Assembly (NCBI GenBank): GCA_018257865.1
Contig: JAEUBA010000039.1
Span: forward strand, 62,001 to 126,000
Origin: Stereocaulon alpinum
Lineage: Eukaryota > Ascomycota > Lecanoromycetes > Lecanorales > Stereocaulaceae
Reading direction: 5' to 3'
DNA length: 64,000 nt
Each line of letters opens with the position of its first letter. The first letter of the stretch is position 1. Shown piece by piece: positions 33,859 through 44,687 of this stretch. The notes under the pieces are model-generated. The model was not told the origin of the DNA, ran no database searches, and was given only the letters and a program-made list of their open reading frames with translations. A program made the translations under genes and the position numbers.

Positions 33859-34518
33859 CTACTTCCTACCACTAACGAATTCCTCCAGCCCACGAGCGAA
33901 CGCCTCGTCCCTCAGATATCCCTTCAGCTCGAAGATTCTCAGCGTTTTCAACCCCTCAACAAGTTCTCTAAAAATTCTCTTTTCGGATTTAAGCGTTATC
34001 TCTGCGATTGTGGAAGATGGAAGTAGGCATTTCCCTGCTCCTCTGTTAACGATTGTGAGACCAATGTTGATGTCCTTGTCCATCAAAATGGCGAGATCAT
34101 TACGCTTCTCGCCATTAATGATGACGATGCCCAGCTCCCTCAGCGACTTCATTTCCCCAAGATAGCGGGCGATGAGCGGGAAATGCGACCATAGTTGCTC
34201 AGGCCAGTCGATTTGGAGTCGGACTTTGGTGATTAGAAGTCGGTTGTGGCCTGATAGATGTGCAATGTGAGTGTCGAAGTTGATGGATATGGAGGGTGTA
34301 GAGCTGGTGAGTGTGTTTTCTCCATAGAGAATTGAGCGGCCGAGATGGTAGAAGAGATGACAGACGAGTAGAATGGATGGTTGTATTTGGGAGCGGTAGG
34401 TTGCTGGTGTGGATGCGTCACGGCAGAGGATGAGTGGATTGGGTGAGACGAGGAGATGTCGGAGGATGTCTTTGGTTACTTTGAGCGGTAGTTTGAGTAT
34501 GGTGGGTGGAAGATGCAT
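33859..34518 (-). CDS. uncharacterised fungal protein (F-box/2EXR-like)
   Basis: Intronless 219-residue protein, function not recognised. It opens MHLPPTILKLPLKVTKDILR (an F-box-like L-P-x-x-x-x-x-I-L helix). It then has a segment resembling a common fungal pattern, ILLVCHLFYHLGRSILYGEN, found after 2EXR or F-box starts. The rest is Leu-rich and helical (LLITKVRLQIDWPEQLW; MKSLRELGIVIINGEKR; KRIFRELVEGLKTLRIFEL), suggesting degenerate leucine-rich repeats. An overlapping minus-strand frame starting at ATG 34762 (about 115 codons, containing FPGEKPWLLIERKQELCTLH) lies just upstream and could be an unspliced 5' exon, but no convincing junction was found. The assignment to the F-box/2EXR group is tentative. 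Confidence 0.55.
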   Translation of the reverse strand: MHLPPTILKLPLKVTKDILRHLLVSPNPLILCRDASTPATYRSQIQPSILLVCHLFYHLGRSILYGENTLTSSTPSISINFDTHIAHLSGHNRLLITKVRLQIDWPEQLWSHFPLIARYLGEMKSLRELGIVIINGEKRNDLAILMDKDINIGLTIVNRGAGKCLLPSSTIAEITLKSEKRIFRELVEGLKTLRIFELKGYLRDEAFARGLEEFVSGRK

Positions 34519-35937
34519 CTTCGTTCTGAATACCCTGGCATAGTAATCTTCGTCTTAGCCACAACGAGTCGGAGCTCTCAAGTGGTACCAATTGCCCGAG
34601 TTTGCTCTTACCCTGTTTGACCCCTCGATCGAGATGGAGTGTGCAAAGCTCCTGCTTTCTCTCGATAAGCAGCCAAGGCTTTTCACCTGGAAACTCCTTA
34701 CATTTGTAAGGGACGTGTCTCGTGTCGAACCTACAGCTCCAACCACGGGATGGGGACGTCATCTAAGTCTCTAGACAATCGATTTCATGCCGCACAACGA
34801 CAATTTCAACGTCTGCAGGGTCAATCCGGAGTCACTGATTGCGAGCACTCAGGAGATCGTTATTGTAATGCCATTACCTTGCTCTCCTGGTTCGCAGGCA
34901 ATGTCTGAGTCTTAGGAGTTTTTGCAGACCTAGACTGCACTTGTGAAGCGCTGTCATCGTCATTTCTGACTTGCCATCATGACACTGGCCAAATGATGGG
35001 AAGTCTGACTACACATCTAATCATCGACGAACTAGACAAGGTTCTAACCAACGTTCGAAACGGAATAGCAAACAATATTAATAGCACTAAGAAAGAATGT
35101 AATCGTATGGAAGATATGTGTTGACAGCTGTTTCAGATCGAGGAAGTTTCCGACAATGCCGTATTTGTTGGATATGTTCCCAAACCATGCGTGGCAACTG
35201 AACGGCACGTTGAGGTACGGCAACGCCGCGTATTTTAGTATAACATCGAAGTGACACTAGTCTTGCAGTTGTTCACACGATGTCGAAGAGAAACCGAGGT
35301 ATCAAGGGTCAAGATAAAAAGGTACGAGGTGAGCGTTCGATGGAACTCAGCTCAGGGCCATTGGAGCATTGGGATAAAGCAAATATACTCGAAGCATGCA
35401 AAGATGCTACCTAAATTAGCTCCACTGGTCAGAAGACCTCGCCCGGTGTTTAGCCGGTAGCGTCCTTTTCACAGACAGCACATTGCTGTGCAGTTCTATA
35501 CACTCAGGCATACTCGTAAGGACATTCCGCCTATGAACTTGTAGAATTTCGGCCAAACAGTCCCGCACGCAACGGTGTAATCAGCAAGCCAAAGTTTGTC
35601 AGGGCAAGCTGGTATAAAGAAAAATTCCCCTACCAAATGCGCGCTTGCCTTCTGGGGAAGGCTACGACTAAACCCTAATCCAACCGTTCTTGCCTTTGAT
35701 CTTCAGTCTCTTCTACTTTCCTCACACCCCTGCATATGTTTGCAGTTCACTATATCGATATAATCCTGCATTCCCAGTTCACCGGCTGAGAAGCAACCTA
35801 GATGTACTGCAACAGTAGCGTCACAAGTTGCAATCATGAGACTAAGCGCCTAGTACGATCTGATTCATGAACTAGATCATGGCTTGTCTGGACCATCTTT
35901 CAGACTACACTGACGAGTGTTCGAAGAACACTCAAAG
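34519..35937. other. large intergenic region
   Basis: 1419 bp upstream of ATG14 and of the uncharacterised minus-strand gene. It includes the 34418-34762 minus-strand frame of uncertain status and a telobox-like AAACCCTAAT near 35671. Otherwise only short motif-free frames. Confidence 0.4.
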
Positions 35938-37557
35938 ATGCAGTGCGACATATGCCAACGCCCCTCCAGCAGTCGGCTACCTTTCAACTGCACCCTTTGC
36001 GCTCGAGATGCCCTCTACCAGCCTAGACTACAACTTGCGCAGTCATTGCTACAGAAGGAAACCTTAGGGAGGGAGGTGGAACGGAATGTAATCGGCACTA
36101 CTAAGCCCACTAGAAACACACCTGCGACTGGAAATAAAACTTCAGAGCCGAATACTTCATGGATTATCGAGCGGGCAGCCGCCCAGCAGGCCGTCTCAGA
36201 GGAGAGAACGCAGGAGGTTCACGACCACATCAAGGCTTTACGTGAGGAGATCCAGGACACAAAGGCTGAGATTGCAGCGAGGAAAGCTAGGCTCCAGAAG
36301 CGACATTCAGAGTTCGCCTCTGCCAAGCAAGAGCTGTCTAAAGGCCAGACAGGCGCTGTTGAGAATGTAGAGAAGGGAACGCTGCGCACTAAACACCGAT
36401 GGGACACCCTACATAACAAGACTGCAGAGTCTCGTCTCTTCCTCTGCAGAGAGGCCGCGCTTCTTTACGGTCTACAGCAACGGAAGCGCAAGAAAGGTGG
36501 ATTAGGCAGAGATGTCTATTTTATCGGAGGAGTACCAATTGCTGACCTCCGAGATATCAATAGTATGGGCTCCCATACATATCGCAAGAATGAAGCTGAC
36601 CCTTATGCAGACGCTTCTCCATCACATGTCACCACTTCGAACACCAATCTAGCTCATCTAGTGCATCTTGTCTCACACTACCTATCTCTACGCCTGCCTG
36701 CGGAAATTACGCTCCCGCACAGCGACTACCCTCTCCCTACCATTCTCTCACCAGTTTCTTCCTACACTGGCCGCGATATCCCCTTTCCAGGATCTACATC
36801 CTCGCATTCCTCGAATAACAGCCCCTCAGCGTCGCGTCACGGCGATCAGCGGCCCCTACCTAGGCCACGACCATTACACCTCGACAAAAAGCTCTCGACG
36901 CTCGCTAAAGACGATCAGGTCGCGTATGCTTCCTTTGTTGAAGGTGTTACATTCCTAGCGTGGGACATAGCTTGGCTTTGCAGAACCCAGGGTCTTAATG
37001 TTGGCGGTGGCTCATGGGAAGATGTTTGCGCCATGGGAAAGAACTTGTGGCAGCTGCTCTTAGCTCCACCTCCGAGACCTCCCCTATCAAGAGAACCATC
37101 TAGCCAGACTCCTCCTCCTAAGCCTCCACTCTCCCTTACATCAACTACAGCAAATCGTGCCCCTCAGCCAGCAAAACCAAAAGATGCTCCGCCCCTGGGT
37201 TACTTCTCCCATGGCACCGCCTACGGCTACCTCGCCACCGCGTCTGGTGCGGAGTATATGCGCGACTGGCAGCTTCAACATCCTCTCAAAGTCATCGATA
37301 AGGTCAAAGCGATGTTGCTAGCCGAGAGGACAGGAGCAGAATGGGAGTTGTTGGAGGGTAACGAATGGGAGGAAGAAGAGGCGGAAGCTGAAGCGAAGAA
37401 GGAGGTGACGGCTGTGACGAAGCCGAGGATCGATGAGACGGCAATCTTGGTGAAACCTGAAACGCTTGAGAATGCTGATTATGACGGCACCGAAAGGGAG
37501 GAAAGCGACGGCAAAGGACGAGGAGCGAGTGGTTGGATGAAGCTTAAGAGTAGGTAG
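35938..37557 (+). CDS. ATG14: autophagy protein Atg14 (PI3K complex I subunit)
   Basis: Subunit that directs the Vps34-Atg6 phosphatidylinositol 3-kinase to the autophagosome formation site. Intronless, 539 residues from the first in-frame ATG. The N-terminus has the Atg14/UVRAG-type cysteine motif MQCDICQRPS followed by LPFNCTLCARDALY (paired CxxC). A coiled coil follows at about residues 75-150 (AQQAVSEERTQEVHDHIKAL; REEIQDTKAEIAARKARLQK). The conserved fungal block is next: SRLFLCREAALLYGLQQRKR, RDVYFIGGVPIADLRDIN, LAHLVHLVSHYLSLRLPAEI and VEGVTFLAWDIAWLCRTQGL. The C-terminal part is Pro/Ser-rich with an acidic stretch (EGNEWEEEEAEAEAKKE). UVRAG/Vps38 is the alternative family member; the CxxC and block order favour Atg14. 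Confidence 0.85.
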   Translation: MQCDICQRPSSSRLPFNCTLCARDALYQPRLQLAQSLLQKETLGREVERNVIGTTKPTRNTPATGNKTSEPNTSWIIERAAAQQAVSEERTQEVHDHIKALREEIQDTKAEIAARKARLQKRHSEFASAKQELSKGQTGAVENVEKGTLRTKHRWDTLHNKTAESRLFLCREAALLYGLQQRKRKKGGLGRDVYFIGGVPIADLRDINSMGSHTYRKNEADPYADASPSHVTTSNTNLAHLVHLVSHYLSLRLPAEITLPHSDYPLPTILSPVSSYTGRDIPFPGSTSSHSSNNSPSASRHGDQRPLPRPRPLHLDKKLSTLAKDDQVAYASFVEGVTFLAWDIAWLCRTQGLNVGGGSWEDVCAMGKNLWQLLLAPPPRPPLSREPSSQTPPPKPPLSLTSTTANRAPQPAKPKDAPPLGYFSHGTAYGYLATASGAEYMRDWQLQHPLKVIDKVKAMLLAERTGAEWELLEGNEWEEEEAEAEAKKEVTAVTKPRIDETAILVKPETLENADYDGTEREESDGKGRGASGWMKLKSR

Positions 37558-38510
37558 ATATAAGACTAGGACTTGCAGGTGGAACGCTTTCCCCACTTTC
37601 GAGCAGACAAATGGCGGCATCTTGATACCTATGTTCTTTCGGCTTCAGATATCACACTTACATTCGCTAATGATATACAAACTTCTGAAAAAGAACACTC
37701 TTCCTAGCTCGATTAGCATACCTTTTCAAGGCTGTGGGAACCTCCTTGCGGCGACCAAGACCATTTCTAGGACTGTTTTCTGTTCACGAGGTGACATGTT
37801 CATCCATCGAATCAAAACGAAGGTGGTGACTCATACAGACACACGTGGCACTATCATTGCAACGGGCGAGGATTACTAGAGTATGCACGTTTCCGTTGAT
37901 GAAAACACGTGCAAGATTTGGAGGGATATATCATGTTGGGTATTGTGTCTTGTGAATGATATTCTTGTTGATCGTTGGAGATAAAGGCTTAGTTCGTGTA
38001 TTTTTCGCATGTTAGGGATGGACACGATTGAGGGGACACGGTGGGAGGGGTGAGTGAGGTAGGTTAGGGATCCATAGATGGTGTGTTTTGATACATCGAA
38101 CCTCTTGTCTGTTCGTTGGTGGATCGAAAGATGAAAGAGCAGGGAGGACGAGCTCGACGTAGGTTTGTGGTTTTTGAGGGATGGCAGGTTAAGCTAAGAG
38201 AGGACGGAAGAAATGGCATGCAACGCGGGAATCTCCGGATATTGGACTGACCAGGCGTGGGAGTCTAATGGGAATTGGCTGCAAGCTGGGATTCGGAGAT
38301 GGAAGCTGACTGCAATGCTTTGAGAAGGCCACGGTAGCATGATGATGATGTATTAGGCCTATACGGCTCAAAATGACAAGAGCCTCAGCTAAGATATTCA
38401 GGCGACATTTACCCGGTGTGTTCCGAATGCAAGCGAGTATGTCTAAGGGGGTATGAGTTACAAATAGCAAATGACCGCCAAACGAGCATTGCATAAGATG
38501 TCATATGCCG
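37558..38510. other. convergent intergenic region, ATG14 / ALA1
   Basis: 953 bp between convergent genes. Frames of up to about 100 codons without motifs; no feature recognised. Confidence 0.4.
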
Positions 38511-41500
38511 TTACAGATGAAACTTCTCAAGGTACTTTGTGGCAGCCTCAACGGCCTCATCCACTTTCTCGGGATTCGTGCCATTACCAACGCTTGTTGA
38601 TCCTTTACCTCCTGCGGCGCCGCCTACGACGCCTGAAACTGCATTGGCCCATTCGCTGGCTAATAGTCCTTGTTTGCTCGCTGCCTGTATGTTCGTTAGT
38701 ATTGTCAAGCTAGAGTTGTATCACATTTTGCGCGTTCATACCTCTGAGACATGGCATCCATGGATGACCTTCCCGTCGATGACAGCTAAGAGGTACACGG
38801 TCTTGTCCTTGTTCTTCTTCTGAACATGACTGACAGCTTCGCTGATAGCTTTCTGGTTGGCGGTGATAGGGACTTTGGCAATGAATTCTTTCTTGTCTTT
38901 ATGCTCCGAGAAGTAGTTGCTGATAGCATCCAGGGCCTTCTTGGCATCTGCTTTTTGCTGCGTTTTCTGCTCGTCCAATTGCGCCTTTACGATCTTCGCA
39001 AAATGGTCTCGGAGCTTCGACTTTGTGATCCATGATACTGACAGCTGATTCAGATCGGCTTGCGTCGTCTTGACTTCGTGCTCCTTGTGAGGGCCATGAA
39101 GCATCTTCTCTAGTCGATTCAACCTTTCTCCGAATTCTTTTGCCACTCTCTGGACTTCGTATGCGTCTGAGCCAGTAACGGCTACAATTCTTCGTATGCC
39201 CTTCGCAATGCCGCTCTCTTCTACAATAACCAATTCCTTGATGTCGCCGGTCTTGAGAACGTGCGTCCCTCCACAGAACTCCACGCTGACTTCTAGCCAT
39301 TCTTTGGCTTTGGCGTTCGAGAGGAGGTCCTCCACGGGTACGCCCACAGACACCACTCGTACGGGATCAGGATATGTTTCACCAAACACCGCGCGTACTC
39401 CCAGGATCTCCTTAGCTGTAGTGAGAGGAACATCTTTCGCATAAACTTCGCAATTCTGCCTAATGTACTTGGTAGATATCTGCTCGATCTTCTCCAACTC
39501 CTCTATTGACACACCGGCTTTGTGGGAGAAATCGAATCTTAATTTCTCTGGAGCCACCAGTGAGCCTTTCTGGTCGATGCCATCCCCGAGCACCTCTCGT
39601 AACGCAAAGTTGAGTATGTGTGTACCAGTGTGGTTGTTCCTGATTGGCCATCTTCGAAGCTCGTCGAACTCACAAATAACTTCATCTCCAACCGAAAGTG
39701 AACCATACTTCATGTAGCCAGTATGCAGCACATAGCCGGCGTAAACCTGGACGTTCTGGACTTCTAGTTCGGCAACGCCATCGATGATTATCTTGCCAGT
39801 GTCGTACTCTTGTCCACCTTGCTCCGCGTAGAAGTTGGTCCGATCAACGATCAATCCTAGTTGCTCGCCTTTTGGGATCTCCCTTGTGCCTTGCAAGAAT
39901 TGTTTGGAATGGTAGACTGCCTTAACCTGGGCTGTAATGTTACCTCGCCCGAACTTTGGGCTGTCGTCTGTTGGTTGGACGTCGTTCATCTTTGAAAGTT
40001 TCCCTAGATCGTGGACGTCGAGTTTCACTAAATCCGCAGCAGCCTTTTTCTCTCCTCTGCTAGCTTCTTTAGCCTTTAGTCGAGCCTCTTCGAACTCTGT
40101 GTCATCAATTTCAAGGCCTCTCTCTTCAGCCATGAGGCGCGTAAGATCAACCGGAAAGCCAAACGTATCGTACAATCGCCAAACGTCAGCACCGTGCAGC
40201 TTCTTCGAATCCTTGAGCTTAGACTGCTGTGCATAAATCTCAAACTGCTTCTCGCCTCGATCGAGGGTTTTAGCAAATGATGCTTCTTCCTCATCTAAGA
40301 TTTCCTTGACATCTGATTCCTTCTTCTTGATCTCGGGAAACATATCGCCCATTTGCTGCACTAGCGTGGGAACGATCTGAGAAAAGAACTCGCCGATGTC
40401 TGAATTAAAGTATTTCCGTGCATACCGGGCACCTCTTCGCAAGACTCTTCGAACTACGTAGCCCCGTCCCTCGTTATTCGGCGTAGCTCCATCTGTGATA
40501 GCAAACGTGAGTGTGCGAACATGATCGGCAACGACCCGGTAGGCAGTATCAATGCCATCTGGATCATCGGCTCCAAACTTGCCCCTATACTCCCTAGCGC
40601 CAGTGATTTTTTGTATCGTGGTAAACAGTGGCGTGAACACGTCGGTATCATAGTTCGACATCTTGTTCTGAAGCACTGAAACCAATCGCTCGTAGCCCAA
40701 ACCTGTGTCCACATGCTTGTTCGGTAATGGCTTGAGGGATTTGTCCGGTTCTCGGTTGTATTGTATAAAGACATTGTTCCATATCTCCAGAACATTGGGG
40801 TCGTCTTGGTTTACTAGATGCGCAGCGTTTCTGCCTCCAATCCGGTCATAGTGAATTTCGCTGCAAGGTCCACATGGACCTTGGTCACCCATTTCCCAGA
40901 AGTTGTCTTTCATGTCTCCAGTGAGGAGGTGGTCCTCAGCAACTCCGACGGATTTCCATATATCTCGTGCTTCAGTATCAGGCTCGAGCCCTCCAGCTTT
41001 ATTGCCCTCGAAGTATGTCACGTAAAGTCGATCCGGGTCTAGTCCGTAGACCTTGGTTAATAGCTCCCATGAGTATTCTATTGCGCCTTGCTTGAAGTAG
41101 TCGCCAAAACTCCAATTGCCCAGCATTTCAAAGAAGGTCTAGCCAGATTATCAGTCCATCATCCTTCGTTTTATGGATTGCCCAAGACTCACGTGGTGGT
41201 AGCTGTCTTTGCCCACATCATCCAGGTCCTTCGAATGTAAGCAGAGGCCGTCTCTTACAGATCATCAAGGCTTACATTGTGCTTGCCTCCCGCGCGTATA
41301 CACTTTGCCCGTTAACCATCGCCTGTCTCAAGGGAAGCACGTGCCCACCTTCTGCGAGTTGACCGCACGTTTGAGTTGAGCAAAATCAGACGAGGGGTCG
41401 ACGGTACCGAGAAATATGGATTTGTACTGGTTCATTCCGGCATTGGCGAAGAGTAGAGTAGGGTCTGAGTGTGGCACGACGGAGGAAGAAGGTACTGTGG

Positions 41501-41768
41501 ATTCTGTTAGTTCCAATGTCAAGCTCCTATACTCAAATCATGTACCGAACGTGTGCTCTTTCTTCTTGAAGTAATCGATGAACGTCTCGCGCACACGCAC
41601 GGCGGACCATTGCTCTGTAGACCCCATCTTGGGCAGTGTACTGCTGGATTTTCTAAACCTGGTAAAGTTTTGGTGTATAAGAGTAGGCAGGAGGGGCCAG
41701 ATCGCCCTCGAACAGCCGTGACTCAGAGGGAGAAGTCCGCAGCTCCGCACCGCAGTCACTCCTAGCAT
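38511..41768 (-). CDS. ALA1: alanyl-tRNA synthetase, dual cytosolic/mitochondrial
   Basis: Class II synthetase charging tRNA-Ala. Exons 41768-41546, 41494-41349, 41302-41276 (27 nt), 41228-41193 (36 nt), 41138-38742 and 38684-38511, all in phase. There are two in-frame ATGs: 41768 (1000 residues) and 41627 (953 residues). The 47-residue extension is rich in Leu, Arg and Ser with no acidic residue (ending FTRFRKSSSTLPK), a typical mitochondrial presequence. Core motifs: [52 protein letters not shown], and GPCGPCSEIHYDRIGGRNA. The editing domain carries RNNHTGTHILNFALREVLG and VEFCGGTHVLKTGDIKEL (zinc-binding His/Cys set). The C-Ala region ends with a Gly-rich loop VSGVVGGAAGGKGSTSVG and a final helix. 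Confidence 0.96.
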
Positions 41769-42488
41769 CAAGTGGTACAGAGGAATGGCCAATCCACAAT
41801 TTGCTTGAGTGCGGAAGAGCTTAGTCAAAGGAGTGGAGGAGGTATGTTTCCGTGTGGGAGGAAGTGTTGGTGGCAGAGCGAAGTTTGAGGTGGAGGGAGT
41901 GTGGATGTTTATTCTATGCGCGATCTACGGAAATGCGCCTACGAAGACGGATGATGTAGAACGTATCTCTGCACTCTTTGCACAATGTTGCCTCTTGAGA
42001 ATTGAAGTCCAGATTCTCTGTTGCTCTAATTCATCTTTCCTGGCTTCCCCTAGTTGCTAAGACTGCAATATTAAGCACACAGGAGCGAATCATACTGCAA
42101 GCATATAAGTAGATCCTGCAGGTGAAGTAATTAAATACCGTTAGATATTAGCAAAACCCTGGACCGAACGGAGGGAGACTGTCCCACAAGATTAGTGGCA
42201 ATAGTATCGGACTGTAGGCCTGGAAATATGGACCCCTACATCCACGCCCGAAGGATAGAATGTCGTGGTGAGTAATTGGCCTCTCCAAAGAGTATCATCT
42301 TCTTTGCACCAAAATAGGCCCGAACCATAGATAGAACCAATCCTCGAAGGAAAGGGGGTAAGGGCCAGAGTGTTGGCAAAGTACATCACTTGTGGTTCAC
42401 GTGTAATCAAGAATAGGAACAACATATCTCATGAAGAATCATGTTGTACCATTATGTCTGTGTAGCAAAAGGCAGGATTTGGGCACAC
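41769..42488. other. intergenic region between ALA1 and RPL12
   Basis: 720 bp, promoter side of ALA1 and 3' side of RPL12. No recognised element. The ALA1 frame stays open upstream of its ATG as far as 41828 but has no further ATG. Confidence 0.4.
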
Positions 42489-43238
42489 TTATTCTTCCGG
42501 AACTGCCGCAGTGTTAACAACCTCCTTCCCTTCAGTAGCAGTAGCAGAATACGTACCCTCAATAACTCCCTTTTCAATATCGTCACTAACATCCTTAGGC
42601 GACCGCCCTTCCACTTGACATCCCGTACTGAACGCAGTCCCCAGAACCTCCTTTACCGTACCCTTCAAGTCCTTTGATAACGACTTGAAGCGCATTGTTC
42701 TGGCGATACTATAGATCTCTTCGAGTGGAATCGATTTGGTATGCTTAATGTTCTTTTCCTTCTTCCTGTCCCGTGGGGGTTCCTTGAGAGCTTTGATGAC
42801 GAGGGAGGATGCAGAGGGGACGACCGAGACGGCAGCTTGTCGATTTTGGATCGTGAGCTTGACAGTTACACGAAGACCTTTCTACATAAGAATCAATGAT
42901 GGTCCTTATAGCACAGACTCGCCTTCCATTGTCGTCCAGGGCATACCCAGTCACCAGTGGCTTTGGCAATATCTTCTCCAACCTTCTTTGGTGAGAGACC
43001 GAGGGGACCGATCTTAGGTGCGAGAGCTGAGGATGCGCCGACTTCACCACCAGTAGCTCGCAGGGTGCTATAGACAAACCAAGTCAGTCCAGAGCAACCA
43101 TTGTCAAGGCACTGATTAGGATATGAGCTTCGACGGATTGTTACTTACATCTCCTTCACCTCATTGGGATCGAATTTTGGAGCTGTATGCGGTCAAGTCA
43201 GCAGAGACGCATGAATTACTAGAAGTACACATACGCAT
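42489..43238 (-). CDS. RPL12: 60S ribosomal protein uL11 (L12)
   Basis: Component of the 60S GTPase-associated centre. Exons 43238-43235 (4 nt, ATGC), 43182-43149, 43067-42947 and 42881-42489, all in phase, 183 residues. The protein reads MPPKFDPNEVKEITLRATGG, then ASSALAPKIGPLGLSPKKVG, EDIAKATGDW-KGLRVTVKLT, NRQAAVSVVPSASSLVIKAL, EPPRDRKKEKNIKHT and TAFSTGCQVEGRSPKDVSDD, diagnostic of uL11. The C-terminus is about 18 residues longer than the usual 165-residue form (GTYSATATEGKEVVNTAAVP). The start ATG is followed after one base by a perfect GTATGT donor, so the first coding exon has only four nucleotides; this restores the universal MPP N-terminus. Divergent from the next gene over 312 bp. 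Confidence 0.95.
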
Positions 43239-43550
43239 AGCGAAGGAATGGCAGCCGAGTTTGTCGTTGGTAGTTGCTCCCAGTCAAGATCGCAGTGTGC
43301 AATTCGCGGTCCATCTTTTTGTGGGAGCTAAGACCAAATGAGGTAAAGCCTAAAGCTGGTCGCTATATCAATCTGGTGAACCTTCGAGATCGTTCTCGCC
43401 GCACCGTTAAACGCGCGACCAGCTCTCTAGACACCAATTGAACGCAGCACAAGCACGGACTTGATTTCTCTGTGTCCGGATATGTCTTGCAGAAATCGCG
43501 TTGACAGTATCTATGCTGAAAGGAAGACTAGGTGGCCCTGAGAGTCTAAG
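43239..43550. promoter_or_regulatory. divergent intergenic promoter region, RPL12 / conserved unknown
   Basis: 312 bp between divergent start codons. No motif assigned. Confidence 0.4.
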
Positions 43551-44144
43551 ATGACTACTTTGAATCACAAGCGCAAAGCTGAGGATGACCTCCAACACGA
43601 GCAACGACTGACGAAGAGATTTGATCTCCTGAACCTCGACCACACTGGGAAGCTCTATATCCCTGTTCAGCCTACAAAACCTAAGCCGACTCCACAAACC
43701 AATGGCGACTCCGACTATATGCATATTGATGACACAAAAGATAGAATCTACATTCACAATTTAGAGGACGAGCTCGCGGACATCGAATCAGATGAACAGA
43801 GATTGGTTTTCCTTCCCGACATCGAGAAGAAGTTAGCCGAAATTCCCAAGTCCGTGCTATTGAATGAGGGGTATCCAACTACTGGGAACGAGATGATTCT
43901 TTACAGCATTCCGACATCGTTGACGGTACCAGAAGAGCAGGACAACGTCAGAAAGGCTATCATTGAGAGTCGAGCGAGGGCGAGAGAAAAACAGTTGCAG
44001 GAAGCTCAGGCCGAGAGGGAGGGTGTGCACGTCAATGGCGATGGAACAGTCGAGAAGGCGAACGGTGTGAGAAACATGGGTCATGTTGCGGAGGAAGGGA
44101 TCCTGGAGCCCCAGGAAGACGAAGATGCTATGGATATTGAATGA
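43551..44144 (+). CDS. conserved fungal protein of unknown function
   Basis: Intronless 197-residue hydrophilic protein. The N-terminus is charged (NHKRKAEDDLQHEQRLTKRF, a possible NLS). It is followed by FDLLNLDHTGKLYIPVQ, a pattern DRIYIHNLEDELADIESDEQ, LVFLPDIEKKLAEIPKSVL, and MILYSIPTSLTVPEEQDNVR leading into an Arg/Glu helix (KAIIESRARAREKQLQEAQ). The C-terminus is acidic (EPQEDEDAMDIE). Segments such as VFLPDIEKKL and LTVPEEQD look like a conserved core, but I do not recognise a named family and propose no function. A nuclear location is suggested only by composition. Confidence 0.75.
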   Translation: MTTLNHKRKAEDDLQHEQRLTKRFDLLNLDHTGKLYIPVQPTKPKPTPQTNGDSDYMHIDDTKDRIYIHNLEDELADIESDEQRLVFLPDIEKKLAEIPKSVLLNEGYPTTGNEMILYSIPTSLTVPEEQDNVRKAIIESRARAREKQLQEAQAEREGVHVNGDGTVEKANGVRNMGHVAEEGILEPQEDEDAMDIE

Positions 44145-44687
44145 CATGCTTCCATATCTAAGAAGGAATGGACACATGTTCTGTCCTATAAGCAGAGATC
44201 CTATGCCTAAAAAGAGACCCTGGACCCGATGAAAGTATTTTGGCCATTGAATTCCCTAGTCGACATGCGAACCGATGCTTCCAAAGTTCAAGGCACCGCC
44301 TGTGACGGGCTCGAAGCGTTGACAAACTCCGTGATCAAGGCCCAGCCTTGAAAGTCCATCAACTTCCCGACTACGTTCACGTCCCAGTTCCGAACAGCCC
44401 GTTAAAGCCTGACTGAGTCAGGACACTTAGTACTCGCCAAGGGAACTTCCATGTGCAAGCCTCGCTGTGAGCAGATTCAAGGGCGAAGTCCCGGCAAATG
44501 TCATGAACGCTTCTAGACAGAACAATTTGTGGAAGATACAATCTTACAGTTTCACATACTCCATGTGGCCCTGCTTCATGCCATGTTCCAATGATCGCAA
44601 AGGGGAAGAACTCATTCGCCACATCAACTCCTCTCCGGCTCGCCAAAACCCAGTGCCCAGTCCCTTATAATTTACTCGTCCGGAGCC
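44145..44687. other. intergenic region
   Basis: 543 bp between the conserved unknown gene and the BTB pseudogene. Short overlapping frames only; nothing recognised. Confidence 0.4.

Noticed and set aside
34418..34762. 115-codon minus-strand frame with ATG, overlapping the start of the 219-residue gene
   Set aside because: Looks somewhat protein-like, but no phase-correct donor/acceptor joins it to the downstream frame and no family is recognised. Kept only as a possible 5' exon.
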